Source: Flavobacterium channae
GTDB lineage: Bacteria; Bacteroidota; Bacteroidia; Flavobacteriales; Flavobacteriaceae
Length of the DNA stretch: 64,000 bases
Reading direction: 5' to 3'
Assembly: GCF_021172165.1 (NCBI RefSeq)
Contig: NZ_CP089096.1
Location: 62,001 to 126,000, forward strand
In this document: piece after piece, positions 24,180-33,335 of the stretch
Layout: every line of letters starts with the position of its first letter
Position numbering within the stretch: position 1 is the stretch's first letter
Program-made: the position numbers and the translations under genes
Notes under the pieces: model-generated
What the model saw: only the letters and a program-made list of their open reading frames with translations
Databases searched by the model: none
Told to the model about the DNA's origin: nothing

Positions 24180-25142
24180 ATGAAAATAGACAAATTTGTT
24201 TTAGCGATAATAGGAGTTGTATTGTTGGCATATTTGTTCCCGCAATGGGGCTCAAAAGAAAGTCCAATCCCTTTAGATGTCGTAGGGAGTTTAGGAATTT
24301 CTTTAATTTTCTTTTTCTACGGATTAAAACTGCATCCTGATAAAATCAAAAGCGGACTCAAAAATTGGAAATTGCATATAGTAGTTCAATTGGCTACGTT
24401 TCTGTTGTTTCCTTTGGTCGTATTAGCCTTTAAACCATTAATTCACACAGAACATTCCGAAATGCTATGGTTAGCATTCTTGTTTTTAGCTGCTTTACCT
24501 TCTACGGTTTCGTCTTCGGTTGTTATGGTTTCTATTGCTAACGGGAATATTCCAGCTGCTATTTTTAACGCTAGTATTTCGGGTTTAATAGGAATCGCTT
24601 TAACACCACTTTGGATGGGAATGTTTTTACAACAATCTACAGCCGATTTCGATTTGGGTGTTATTTATATCAAACTTTTGACAGAGATTTTATTACCTGT
24701 TATCTTGGGTTTACTATTGCAGCGTTTTTTAGGAAAATATACAACTAAATACAACAAGCAATTAACGTTATTCGATAAAACAATTATTCTAATCATTATT
24801 TACAAAAGCTTTTCAGAATCGTTTGAAGAAAAAGTCTTCACTTCGGTAAGTTTAGCAGATTTACTTCTGATTTTAGTAGCTAATATTCTGTTGTTCTACG
24901 GAGTTTATTATTTAATTGGATTTATTACGAAAAAATTAAAATTCAACAAAGAAGATCAGATTACTGCTCAATTTTGTGGAACAAAAAAATCATTGGTTCA
25001 CGGAACTGTTTTTTCAAAAATTCTTTTTCCAGCAACAATGCCAACAGGCGTAATTTTATTACCGTTGATGTTATTTCACGCGGCTCAAATCTTCATTATT
25101 AGCGTAATTGCTTCAAAACTTGGCGCTAGAGAAGAAAAGTAG
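24180..25142 (+). CDS. Bile acid:sodium symporter-family transporter
   Basis: A 320-residue inner-membrane protein with about nine or ten hydrophobic helices. It has the SBF-like pattern: FFYGLKLHPDKIKSGLKNWK near 45-65, LAALPSTVSSSVVMVSIANG near 105, and a late CGTKKSLVHGTVFS. The PTVSSS-like stretch corresponds to the discontinuous helix that binds sodium in this fold. The substrate is not predictable; bacterial members move organic anions. It is probably co-transcribed with the gene at 23814. Confidence 0.85.
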   Translation: MKIDKFVLAIIGVVLLAYLFPQWGSKESPIPLDVVGSLGISLIFFFYGLKLHPDKIKSGLKNWKLHIVVQLATFLLFPLVVLAFKPLIHTEHSEMLWLAFLFLAALPSTVSSSVVMVSIANGNIPAAIFNASISGLIGIALTPLWMGMFLQQSTADFDLGVIYIKLLTEILLPVILGLLLQRFLGKYTTKYNKQLTLFDKTIILIIIYKSFSESFEEKVFTSVSLADLLLILVANILLFYGVYYLIGFITKKLKFNKEDQITAQFCGTKKSLVHGTVFSKILFPATMPTGVILLPLMLFHAAQIFIISVIASKLGAREEK

Positions 25143-25200
25143 TTTTTAGTTATAAAACGAGAATCTTTACAATTAAATCAAATCAAAAAAATTTAATTTG

Positions 25201-25208
25201 TAAATTTG
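25201..25208 (+). promoter_or_regulatory. -7 promoter box for pheS
   Basis: TAAATTTG, 21 nt upstream of the ATG at 25229. Confidence 0.6.
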
Positions 25209-25228
25209 CGGTCAATTTAAGATTTGCA

Positions 25229-26248
25229 ATGATTGATAAGATTAAAAATCACATTGAAGAAGTAAAAGTTTTTCATGCTGATAATAAAGAGAAAATAGAA
25301 GAATTCCGTATTAAATATTTAGGAAGCAAAGGCTTATTAAAAGAGTTTTTCGCTGATTTTAAAACGGTTCCAAATGAAATGAAAAAAGAGTTTGGACAAG
25401 TAATTAATCAGTTAAAAACTATTGCTGAAGAAAAAGTAGCATCTTTACAAGAACAAATCGAAAGTAAAGAAGAAGCAAAAGGAATTTATGGCGATACTAC
25501 TCGTCCGGGTGAGGCAATGAACATTGGTTCGCGTCATCCAATTTCTATTGTGAAAAACCAAATGATTGATATTTTTTCAACTATTGGTTTCAATGTATCT
25601 GAAGGTCCAGAAATCGAAGATGATTGGCACAACTTTACAGCATTAAATTTACCAGAATATCACCCAGCAAGAGATATGCAGGATACGTTTTTTATTCAAA
25701 CGAATCCAGATGTTTTATTGCGTACCCATACATCATCAGTACAAGTGCGTTACATGGAAAACAACAAACCGCCAATTCGTACGATTTCTCCAGGAAGAGT
25801 TTTTCGTAACGAGGCAGTTTCATCGCGTTCGCACTGTATTTTCCATCAAGTAGAAGGATTGTATATTGATAAAGACGTTTCCTTTGCCGATTTAAAACAG
25901 ACTTTGTTGTATTTCACGAAAGAAATGTTCGGAAAATCGAAAATCCGTTTACGTCCATCGTATTTTCCATTTACAGAACCAAGTGCTGAAATCGATATTT
26001 ATTGGGGATTAAAAACCGAAACGGATTACAGAATTACCAAAGGTACTGGTTGGTTAGAAATTGGTGGTTGCGGAATGGTAGATCCAAACGTTTTGAAAAA
26101 CTGTGGTATCAATCCAGACGAACATACAGGTTTTGCTTTCGGAATGGGAGTAGAACGTATTGCGATGTTGTTGTACCAAATTGGCGATATCCGTATGTTT
26201 TATGAAAACGACGTGCGTTTCTTAGAACAATTCAAATCGAGTATATAA
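25229..26248 (+). CDS. pheS: Phenylalanine--tRNA ligase alpha subunit
   Basis: A 339-residue class II synthetase subunit. It has the N-terminal coiled coil (1-90), motif 2 around RTISPGRVFRNEAVSSRSH with HQVEGL, and motif 3 in GFAFGMGVERIAMLLYQIGD. It charges tRNA-Phe together with PheT, which is not in this window. Length and motifs are complete. The gene has its own promoter box. Confidence 0.97.
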   Translation: MIDKIKNHIEEVKVFHADNKEKIEEFRIKYLGSKGLLKEFFADFKTVPNEMKKEFGQVINQLKTIAEEKVASLQEQIESKEEAKGIYGDTTRPGEAMNIGSRHPISIVKNQMIDIFSTIGFNVSEGPEIEDDWHNFTALNLPEYHPARDMQDTFFIQTNPDVLLRTHTSSVQVRYMENNKPPIRTISPGRVFRNEAVSSRSHCIFHQVEGLYIDKDVSFADLKQTLLYFTKEMFGKSKIRLRPSYFPFTEPSAEIDIYWGLKTETDYRITKGTGWLEIGGCGMVDPNVLKNCGINPDEHTGFAFGMGVERIAMLLYQIGDIRMFYENDVRFLEQFKSSI

Positions 26249-26258
26249 TTTAAGATAA

Positions 26259-26293
26259 AGTCTTAATACTTAATTCTTTAATCTTAATACTGT
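26259..26293 (+). repeat. Heptamer array (5 units)
   Basis: AGTCTTA, ATACTTA, ATTCTTT, AATCTTA, ATACTGT in one phase. It fills most of the gap between pheS and the next gene. Confidence 0.65.
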
Positions 26294-26297
26294 TTCA

Positions 26298-26705
26298 ATG
26301 AAAAAAGACATTATCATCCCAAAAGTAGAAGGCGTTCACATTGTAGCTTTTCAAGAATGGAACGACGATTTTATGGAAAATTCTTGGTACGCTTACTTAG
26401 TAAACGACACCGATAATTTGTTGGAAATGGCTATGGTAGTTTCACGCGCTTATGGTTTAATCAATGGCGAAGAACGTAGAACGGGAACATTCCGTCATGC
26501 GTTTGCCAAAGTAGAACCGAGAACTGCTGTTAAAGTAGAATTGTTAGAAAACAACGTCTTACAATTGAATAACGAATTCATGTTATCGTATTTCGCAAAC
26601 GGACAATTATACGATAAAACCTTCGTGTTTCGTTTGAATACCATCAATGAAAAAGCCACTGCCGATTTACCTATTATCAACAAAAGAGGCGTTTTCGCGA
26701 ATTAA
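26298..26705 (+). CDS. Conserved hypothetical protein downstream of pheS
   Basis: A 135-residue soluble protein, beta-rich by eye, with VAFQEWNDDFMENSWYAYLV, a middle EERRTGTFRHAFAKVEP and a closing LPIINKRGVFAN. No signal peptide. Not assigned to a named family, though it looks like a conserved Flavobacteriaceae protein. It follows pheS by 49 nt without a visible terminator, so read-through from pheS is likely. A strong terminator follows. Confidence 0.75.
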   Translation: MKKDIIIPKVEGVHIVAFQEWNDDFMENSWYAYLVNDTDNLLEMAMVVSRAYGLINGEERRTGTFRHAFAKVEPRTAVKVELLENNVLQLNNEFMLSYFANGQLYDKTFVFRLNTINEKATADLPIINKRGVFAN

Positions 26706-26727
26706 ATTTTCGTAAATTATAATATTG

Positions 26728-26763
26728 AAACCACGAATTCAGAAATGTATTCGTGGTTTTTTG
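26728..26763 (+). terminator. Rho-independent terminator
   Basis: AAACCACGAAT (26728-26738) pairs with ATTCGTGGTTT (26749-26759), followed by T. Confidence 0.85.
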
Positions 26764-26768
26764 TTTCC

Positions 26769-26785
26769 ACCACATAGGCACATAG
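26769..26785 (+). repeat. Inverted repeat, left arm (8-bp-unit type)
   Basis: ACCACATAGGCACATAG contains CACATAGG/CACATAG. Its reverse complement matches 26964-26980 at 15 of 17 bases. The 353-bp gap 26706-27058 otherwise holds only the terminator and AT-rich DNA with short repeats such as CTTATATGA. Confidence 0.6.
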
Positions 26786-26963
26786 ATTAACTTTATGAAT
26801 ATTTTAGGTATTTCATTTTACAAAGTCAACATAGGAAAACTTATATGAACTCATCTAGACAAAGAACTTCTTATACTTTCTTATATGACTTAAATGTTTA
26901 AAATTCAACACAATTCTATTGTTGCCTCAAAAAAGTGTAACACCTCTAAAGAATTAGAAAAAC

Positions 26964-26980
26964 CTATGTTTCTATGTGGT
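26964..26980 (+). repeat. Inverted repeat, right arm
   Basis: CTATGTTTCTATGTGGT is an inverted copy of 26769-26785 about 180 bp away, upstream of the mannosidase start. Confidence 0.6.
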
Positions 26981-27058
26981 AAAAACTCAAACACACCCTT
27001 ATCCTTACAACAATTAGAAAATATTTTTACCTTTAAGAAATTTTTTCAACACAACAAC

Positions 27059-29893
27059 ATGAAACCATTTCTTATTGCTTTAGCCTTTTTAACTACTATT
27101 ATTTCCCAAGCACAAGATTTCGCCAAACACGTCAACCCATTTATTGGAACTGGCGGTCACGGCCACACTTTTCCAGGTGCTACTTTGCCTTATGGAATGG
27201 TGCAATTGTCTCCAGATACACGAATCGATGGCAGTTGGGATGGTTGCGGTGGTTATCATTATTCCGATAATGTGATTTACGGATTTTCGCACACGCATTT
27301 GAATGGAACAGGTGTTTCGGATTATGGGGATATCATGTTGATGCCAACTATGGGCGAACCTTCGTTTGATAATAAAGTATATTCTTCTAATTTTTCACAT
27401 GATAATGAAAAAGCTTCTGCAGGTTTTTATAGCGTAAAATTAGACAAACACAATATCGATGTGCGTTTAACCACTTCAACTCGTGTTGGTTTTCATGAAT
27501 ACACGTTTAAAAAAGCAGGTCAAGCCAATATTATTTTAGATCTGAATCATCGTGATAAACTTTTAGAAGGAAGAATTCGTGTTGTAGACAATAAAACGAT
27601 TGAGGTTTTAAGAAGAAGTGAAGCTTGGGCTAGAGATCAATATGTTTATGCACGAATAGAATTTAATGTACCATTAAAAATAAGCAATGCTCGAGGAAAA
27701 AACAAACCAAAAGATTTATATACAGGGGATGAAGAATTAAAAATAAGTTTCTCTAAACAAGTCAAAAAAGGCGAAAAAATTCTCGTAAAAGTTTCGCTTT
27801 CGCCAACAAGTTATGAAGGAGCCAAACTAAACAGTTCCGAAATCAAACATTGGGATTTCAATAAAGCACACAAAGCAGCTATTGCACTTTGGAACAAAGA
27901 ATTATCAAAAATTGAAGTTACTTCTGATGATAAAGACAAATTAGCGATTTTCTACACCGCTTTATATCACACGATGATGCAACCCAATATCGCGCAAGAT
28001 TTAGACGGAAAATATCGCGGTAGAGACAACCAAATTCATGTTGCCGAAGGATTTGATTATTACACGGTGTTCTCACTTTGGGACACGTTTAGAGGTGCGC
28101 ACCCATTGTATACGTTGATTGATAAAAAACGAACTTCTGATTACATCAACACGTTTTTAAAACAATACGAACAAGGCGGTAGGTTACCAGTTTGGGAATT
28201 AGCTTCCAATGAAACCGATTGTATGATTGGTTATCATTCCGTTTCTGTAATTGCAGATGCGATGGTAAAAGGTATAAAAGGTTTTGATTACGAAAAAGCG
28301 TTTGAAGCCAGTAAAGCTTCTGCTATGCGCGATGTTTTAGGTTTGGATGCGTACAAGAAAAACGGTTTTATTTCGATAGATGACGAACACGAAAGCGTTT
28401 CTAAAACCTTAGAATATGCGTATGACGATTGGTGCATTGCTCAAATGGCTTTACTTTTAAATAAGCAAGAAGATTATCAATATTTCATGAAACGTTCTCA
28501 AAATTGGAAAAACATTTTCGATAGGGAAACCGGTTTCATGCGTCCAAAGAAAAACGGCGGTTGGGACAAACCTTTCGATCCAAGAGAAGTCAACAATAAT
28601 TTTACTGAAGGAAATTCTTGGCAATACTCGTTTTTCGTACCACAAGATATTTACGGTATGATTGAAGCTTATGGCGGACCTGAAAAATTTGAAGCCAAGT
28701 TAGACGAAATGTTCAACAGCGAAAGTAAAACTACTGGTAGAGAACAAGTCGATGTTACAGGTTTAATTGGGCAATATGCACACGGAAACGAACCAAGTCA
28801 TCACATGGCGTATTTGTATAATTACGTGGGAAAACCCGAAAAAACGAATGCAAAAGTCAAGTATATTTTAGATAAGTTTTACACAAACACTCCAGATGGA
28901 TTAATTGGAAACGAAGATTGCGGTCAAATGAGTGCTTGGTATGTGTTAAGTTCGATGGGAATTTATTCGGTGACTCCAGGAAAACCGTTGTGGAATAGAA
29001 CTAAACCATATTTTGATAACTCAAAAATAATTTTTGAAGATAATACTTCAAAAATTATTTCTAAAAATGATGAGTTTAAATATTTTGAGGTTATAGCAAG
29101 TGAAAATCTTTCAAGTTTGTTAAACACAAATGTATATATACAAAGTCGAAATAGTATTATTCCAGTTCCTGTAATTCAATCAGAAAGTAAAGCGTTTAAA
29201 GATAATTTGAAGATTGAATTGAAATCTCAAAATTCAGAGGATAAAATTTATTATTGGACTTATAATGAAGATGGTCAAAATAATATTGTAGGGGTTTCAC
29301 TCTTGTACAAAAAACCAATTGAAATCACTAAAACGACAACTATTTATGCTTTTGTAAAAAATGGAGCTACAGCTAGTGATACTATTTCTGCAACCTTCTT
29401 CAAAAAACCAAACAATTACAGCATCAACATAAAATCGGTTTACAATCCGCAATATCATGCCGGTGGTCCAGAAGGGTTGTTAGATGGTATTTTAGGAACG
29501 GAGAATTGGAGAAAAGGCGATTGGCAAGGCTATCAAAGTCAAGATTTTGAAGCGGTAGTCGATTTAAAAGAAGTAAAAGAGTTATATTCGTTTAAGGCAA
29601 ATTTTCTACAAGATAGTCGTTCTTGGATTTTGATGCCTACTTATTTGGAGTTTTTTATTTCAACAGATAATGTCAATTTTACTTCTGTTGGAAGTCTTGA
29701 TATTGCAAAATATAGTGAAATTGATCCAAAAGATGAAAATTCATTTACTAGAGAATTTGGAGTTCTTTTAGACAAGAAGAAAACAGCACGTTACGTAAAA
29801 GTAATCGCAAAAAACTTCGGTAAGTTACCAGAATGGCATCAAGGTTTTGGTGGCGATGCGTTTATTTTTATAGACGAAATTACTATCAAGTAA
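27059..29893 (+). CDS. GH92 family alpha-mannosidase, exported, with C-terminal discoidin-like domain
   Basis: ATG 27059 (MKPFLIALAF) starts a proper signal peptide ending ISQAQ; the in-frame ATG at 26894 would add 55 non-signal residues and is rejected. The 944-residue product has the GH92 N-domain (VNPFIGTGGHGHTFPGAT, FSHTHLNGTG) and the catalytic (alpha/alpha)6 domain with GNEPSHHMAYLYNY and GNEDCGQMSAWYV. The last ~230 residues add a chitobiase-C-like strand region and an F5/8 (discoidin) domain. GH92 enzymes are calcium-dependent exo-mannosidases that trim N-glycans or yeast mannan. No Sus genes are adjacent, so this is not a classic utilisation locus. Confidence 0.93.
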   Translation: MKPFLIALAFLTTIISQAQDFAKHVNPFIGTGGHGHTFPGATLPYGMVQLSPDTRIDGSWDGCGGYHYSDNVIYGFSHTHLNGTGVSDYGDIMLMPTMGEPSFDNKVYSSNFSHDNEKASAGFYSVKLDKHNIDVRLTTSTRVGFHEYTFKKAGQANIILDLNHRDKLLEGRIRVVDNKTIEVLRRSEAWARDQYVYARIEFNVPLKISNARGKNKPKDLYTGDEELKISFSKQVKKGEKILVKVSLSPTSYEGAKLNSSEIKHWDFNKAHKAAIALWNKELSKIEVTSDDKDKLAIFYTALYHTMMQPNIAQDLDGKYRGRDNQIHVAEGFDYYTVFSLWDTFRGAHPLYTLIDKKRTSDYINTFLKQYEQGGRLPVWELASNETDCMIGYHSVSVIADAMVKGIKGFDYEKAFEASKASAMRDVLGLDAYKKNGFISIDDEHESVSKTLEYAYDDWCIAQMALLLNKQEDYQYFMKRSQNWKNIFDRETGFMRPKKNGGWDKPFDPREVNNNFTEGNSWQYSFFVPQDIYGMIEAYGGPEKFEAKLDEMFNSESKTTGREQVDVTGLIGQYAHGNEPSHHMAYLYNYVGKPEKTNAKVKYILDKFYTNTPDGLIGNEDCGQMSAWYVLSSMGIYSVTPGKPLWNRTKPYFDNSKIIFEDNTSKIISKNDEFKYFEVIASENLSSLLNTNVYIQSRNSIIPVPVIQSESKAFKDNLKIELKSQNSEDKIYYWTYNEDGQNNIVGVSLLYKKPIEITKTTTIYAFVKNGATASDTISATFFKKPNNYSINIKSVYNPQYHAGGPEGLLDGILGTENWRKGDWQGYQSQDFEAVVDLKEVKELYSFKANFLQDSRSWILMPTYLEFFISTDNVNFTSVGSLDIAKYSEIDPKDENSFTREFGVLLDKKKTARYVKVIAKNFGKLPEWHQGFGGDAFIFIDEITIK

Positions 29894-29902
29894 GAGCCAA
29901 AA

Positions 29903-29957
29903 ATTAACCGCAGATTCGCAGATTAACTAGGTTAAATCTGCGAATCTGCGGTTTAAT
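29903..29957 (+). terminator. Long hairpin from 8-bp repeats; convergent terminator
   Basis: The left arm contains CGCAGATT twice (29910-29925) and the right arm AATCTGCG twice (29934-29949). They pair almost perfectly over about 24 bp around a 3-5 nt loop. The hairpin sits between the plus-strand mannosidase and the minus-strand TerC gene, so it probably ends transcription in both directions. Confidence 0.7.
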
Positions 29958-29972
29958 ATTGTGTTCAAATAT

Positions 29973-30977
29973 TTAATCCTTATCAGGAAATAATAAAGAA
30001 GCGATTACAGACAAGATTAGAGCTCCACCCACAACAGATAAAGATAAACTTGTAGGAACGTGATAAAACGGCGCTATAATCATTTTAGTTCCGATAAAAG
30101 CCAAGATAAATCCTAATCCGTATTTCAATTTACTGAACATGTACATAAAGTTCGCCAAAAGGAAATACAACGAACGCAATCCTAAAATCGCAAAAATATT
30201 CGATGTGTACAAAATGAACGGATCATCAGGAGCAATAGCAAAAATTGCTGGAATACTATCAATCGCAAATAATAAATCGGTAAACTCAACGATTGCAACC
30301 ACTACAAACAAAGGCGTTGCTACTTTAAGTCCGTTTTCAATAGTAAAGAATTTATCGCCATCATATTGATGGGTTACATTGAAAAATTTATAAACAAATC
30401 GAGCACCTGGACTTTTTGTAAAATCTTTACTTCCTTCATCTTCTTCCTGACTTAATGCCGATTTAATTCCGGCAACAATCAAAATAATTCCGAAAAGTGT
30501 TAACAAGTAATTGATTTTAACCATGTGTCCAAAAAGCTCCATTTCTGGTAAATAGGTATAATTCAGTAACCAAACACCCGCAAAAATGAAAATCGCTCTA
30601 AAAACCAAAGCTCCAATCACACCCCAAAATAACACTTTGTGTTGGGCTTCTTTTGCTACGTTGAAATAACCAAAAACTAAAATAAAAACAAATAAATTAT
30701 CTACCGAAAGTGCTTTTTCAATCCAGTATGCGCCTTGAAATTGCATGAATTTTTCGGCTCCCATGTAGTGATAAATAATACCACTGAATCCCATGGCTAA
30801 AGAAATCCAAATTACCGACCAAATAGCCGCTTCACGATTGGAAATCACGTGACCTTTTTTGTTTAAAACACCTAAATCTAATACCAACATAGCAATGATG
30901 GTAATGGTAAAAGCCGTAATAATTCCTGGATGATCAATTAAATGATCAATTGCACCTGTTTTTAGTGAAAATAGCAT
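29973..30977 (-). CDS. TerC/Alx-family integral membrane protein
   Basis: A 334-residue inner-membrane protein with about nine helices. TerC features include NREAAIWSVIWI, WIEKALSVDNLFVFILVFGY with its membrane Asp-Asn pair, EFTDLLFAIDSIPAIFAI and a C-terminal LGFILAFIGTKMI. The acidic residues inside the helices are characteristic. TerC/Alx proteins have been tied to tellurite resistance, pH response and manganese export. It lies 3 nt from gpsA. Confidence 0.92.
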   Translation of the reverse strand: MLFSLKTGAIDHLIDHPGIITAFTITIIAMLVLDLGVLNKKGHVISNREAAIWSVIWISLAMGFSGIIYHYMGAEKFMQFQGAYWIEKALSVDNLFVFILVFGYFNVAKEAQHKVLFWGVIGALVFRAIFIFAGVWLLNYTYLPEMELFGHMVKINYLLTLFGIILIVAGIKSALSQEEDEGSKDFTKSPGARFVYKFFNVTHQYDGDKFFTIENGLKVATPLFVVVAIVEFTDLLFAIDSIPAIFAIAPDDPFILYTSNIFAILGLRSLYFLLANFMYMFSKLKYGLGFILAFIGTKMIIAPFYHVPTSLSLSVVGGALILSVIASLLFPDKD

Positions 30978-30980
30978 GGA

Positions 30981-31976
30981 TTAATTTAATTTTTCTGTTA
31001 ATGCCTTGAAAACGGTTTTTGCGTCTTTGTTTTCGTATAAAATTTTGTAAACGGCGTCAATAATTGGTGTGTCGGCACCATATTCCTGATTTAATTTGTA
31101 AGCACTTTTAACGGCATAATAACCTTCAGCAACCATGCTCATCTCCATTTGTGCAGATTTAACCGTGTAACCTTTTCCAATCATGTTTCCAAACATTCTA
31201 TTTCTTGAAAATATAGAATAACCCGTAACTAATAAATCGCCTAAATAAGCCGAATTGTTAATGTTTCGCTTCATTTTGTGAACTTTACGAATGAATTTTT
31301 TCATTTCGCGAATTCCGTTACTCATTAATACCGCTTGAAAGTTATCACCATAACCTAAACCATGAGCAATTCCGGCAGCAATAGCGTAAATATTTTTTAA
31401 AACAGCTGCATATTCAGTTCCAATGATATCATCTGAAGTTTTAGCTTTGATGTAATGCGAACTTAAATTTTTAGCAACGTATTTTGCTTTTTTTCTATCG
31501 CTACAAGCAATCGTTAAGTACGATAAACGTTCCATAGCTACCTCTTCCGCGTGACATGGACCCGTGATTACTCCAATATTTTCGAATGGAATGCCGTATT
31601 TGCTATGAAAATGTTCGCCAACAATTAAACTCGATTCCGGAACAATTCCTTTAATAGCAGAAAAAATGATTTTGTCTTTTAAACTCTCCGTTAAATTTTC
31701 TAATTCTTTGCTTAAAAAAGCAGATGGGACAACGAAAATTACATAATCTGCATATGCAACTGCTTCATTGATATCGTTAGTAAGTTTTAATTTATTGATG
31801 TCAAACGCAACCGAACTTAAATAATTTGGGTTGTGTCTTTGATGTTTTAAATGTTCTATAGCGTAAGTGCTTCTCATGTACCAAGCAATTTCGTCTTGGT
31901 TTTCACAAAGCATTTTTGCAATTGCAGTTGCCCAACTTCCACCACCTATAACTGCAAACTTTGGCTTTTTTTCCAT
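30981..31976 (-). CDS. gpsA: Glycerol-3-phosphate dehydrogenase [NAD(P)+]
   Basis: A 331-residue cytoplasmic enzyme that reduces dihydroxyacetone phosphate to sn-glycerol 3-phosphate for phospholipid synthesis. It has the N-terminal Rossmann motif AVIGGGSWATAIAKML, then VITGPCHAEEVA, the catalytic Lys in EYAAVLKNIYAIAAGI and LGDLLVTGYSIFSRNRMFG. Length is normal. Minus-strand TATTTTTG at 31999-32006 is the likely promoter for gpsA and the downstream TerC gene. Confidence 0.96.
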   Translation of the reverse strand: MEKKPKFAVIGGGSWATAIAKMLCENQDEIAWYMRSTYAIEHLKHQRHNPNYLSSVAFDINKLKLTNDINEAVAYADYVIFVVPSAFLSKELENLTESLKDKIIFSAIKGIVPESSLIVGEHFHSKYGIPFENIGVITGPCHAEEVAMERLSYLTIACSDRKKAKYVAKNLSSHYIKAKTSDDIIGTEYAAVLKNIYAIAAGIAHGLGYGDNFQAVLMSNGIREMKKFIRKVHKMKRNINNSAYLGDLLVTGYSIFSRNRMFGNMIGKGYTVKSAQMEMSMVAEGYYAVKSAYKLNQEYGADTPIIDAVYKILYENKDAKTVFKALTEKLN

Positions 31977-31998
31977 TTTACTGATTAATTTAGAACAT

Positions 31999-32006
31999 CA
32001 AAAATA
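31999..32006 (-). promoter_or_regulatory. -7 promoter box for gpsA
   Basis: The minus strand reads TATTTTTG, 23 nt upstream of the gpsA start. Confidence 0.5.
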
Positions 32007-32055
32007 GTCAATTCTAAAGGATTTACAAAAACGTTTTCGAAACTCTTTTTAATAC

Positions 32056-32084
32056 AAAGGCACGAAGAAAAACTCCGTGCCTTT
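32056..32084 (-). terminator. Terminator after the iron-containing alcohol dehydrogenase
   Basis: AAAGGCACG (32056-32064) pairs with CGTGCCTTT (32076-32084); AT-rich DNA follows on the minus strand. Confidence 0.75.
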
Positions 32085-32105
32085 ATTATGATGAATAGGT
32101 ATTTT

Positions 32106-33272
32106 TTAATAACTCATTTCTACAATAGCTCTCACTTTTTCAAGCGTGATGTTTTGCTTTTCACCCATGGCTTTCCAACCTCTTTCTTCGAAACGATTTA
32201 CGATGAAATCAGCTGTTTTTTCGATGTTTTCTGCGTTTTCAGAAATTTTGGTTTTCATGCCCATTTTGTGGAAGAACTCAACCGTTTTTTCAATCGCTTT
32301 TTCTGCAATTTCTTCCGTTGAATTACCTTGAATGTTCCAAACGCGTTGTCCGTATTGTGCTAATTTTTCTTTTTTCGTATCGAACATGACGCGGTACAAG
32401 TTAGGTCCAATAATAGCCAAGGTTCTTGCATGATCAATTTCGTATAAAGCGGTTAATTCATGACCAATCATGTGTGTTGCCCAATCGGAAGGAACTCCTT
32501 TTTGAATTAAACCATTCAATGCCATTGTTGCACTCCAAACAAAGTTGGAAGCCAATTTATAATCGCTCGGATTTTCTACAACATCTGGACCAATTTCAAT
32601 TAGCGTTTGTAAAATGCTTTCTGAAATTCGGTCTTGTAATAAAGCATCGTGTGTATAGGTTAGATATTGCTCCATAACGTGTGTGAAAGCATCCACAACA
32701 CCGTTTTGCAATTGTCTTTTAGGTAAAGAAGTAATGACCGTTGGGTCAACAATTGAGAAAACTGGAAACAAAGCACTTCCGCCTAAGGTTAGTTTTTCTT
32801 GTGTAGCTTCAATCGTAACCACAGCGCCTGAATTCATTTCCGAACCTGTTGCTGGCAAGGTTAAAACGGTTCCAAAAGGAATCACTTTGGAAACATCTTT
32901 GAATAAAATTCTTTTCTTTAAAATATCCGCTTCATTGCCTTCAAAATTAACGGCTGCCGAAATAAATTTTACACCATCAATCACGCTTCCGCCACCAACA
33001 GCTAAGATGAAACCAATTTTTTCAGCACGAATAATTGCAACGGCTTTCATCAAAGTTTCAAAACGAGGATTCGGTTCGATTCCGCCAAATTCCACAATAT
33101 CGTGGTTGGGTAAAGCAGCTTTCACTTGGTTGTAAACACCGTTTTTGAAGATACTTCCGCCACCATAAGCCAGCAGAATTTTTGTATTATTGGGAACTAA
33201 ATCAGTTAGTTTTGCGATTTGTCCTTTTCCAAAGACATAGTTTACAGGGTTGTATAATTCGAAGTTTAGCAT
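32106..33272 (-). CDS. Iron-containing (group III) alcohol dehydrogenase, YqhD/BDH-like
   Basis: A 388-residue enzyme with the NAD(P)-binding AVGGGSVIDGVKF stretch, TLPATGSEMNSGAVV and the metal site in NGVVDAFTHVMEQYLT (Asp, His), DWATHMIGHELTALY and DHARTLAII (His). The layout matches YqhD/butanol dehydrogenase enzymes, NADPH-dependent and broad for aldehydes. It is a single gene between a TAACTTTG box (33294-33301, minus) and a terminator. Confidence 0.93.
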   Translation of the reverse strand: MLNFELYNPVNYVFGKGQIAKLTDLVPNNTKILLAYGGGSIFKNGVYNQVKAALPNHDIVEFGGIEPNPRFETLMKAVAIIRAEKIGFILAVGGGSVIDGVKFISAAVNFEGNEADILKKRILFKDVSKVIPFGTVLTLPATGSEMNSGAVVTIEATQEKLTLGGSALFPVFSIVDPTVITSLPKRQLQNGVVDAFTHVMEQYLTYTHDALLQDRISESILQTLIEIGPDVVENPSDYKLASNFVWSATMALNGLIQKGVPSDWATHMIGHELTALYEIDHARTLAIIGPNLYRVMFDTKKEKLAQYGQRVWNIQGNSTEEIAEKAIEKTVEFFHKMGMKTKISENAENIEKTADFIVNRFEERGWKAMGEKQNITLEKVRAIVEMSY

Positions 33273-33293
33273 AACATTTTATTTTTAAGAATA

Positions 33294-33301
33294 CAAAGTT
33301 A
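33294..33301 (-). promoter_or_regulatory. -7 promoter box for the alcohol dehydrogenase
   Basis: The minus strand reads TAACTTTG, 22 nt upstream of the start at 33272. Confidence 0.5.
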
Positions 33302-33335
33302 CGCAATGGGATTGGGAACGAATGGTAAAGGAATG

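Noticed and set aside
26894..27058. In-frame ATG extension of the GH92 gene by 55 residues
   Set aside because: The added part has no signal peptide, contains one arm of an inverted repeat, and hides the clear signal peptide that begins at 27059.
32683..33135. 150-residue plus-strand ORF opposite the alcohol dehydrogenase
   Set aside because: It lies wholly antisense to a strong enzyme match and shows no family features.
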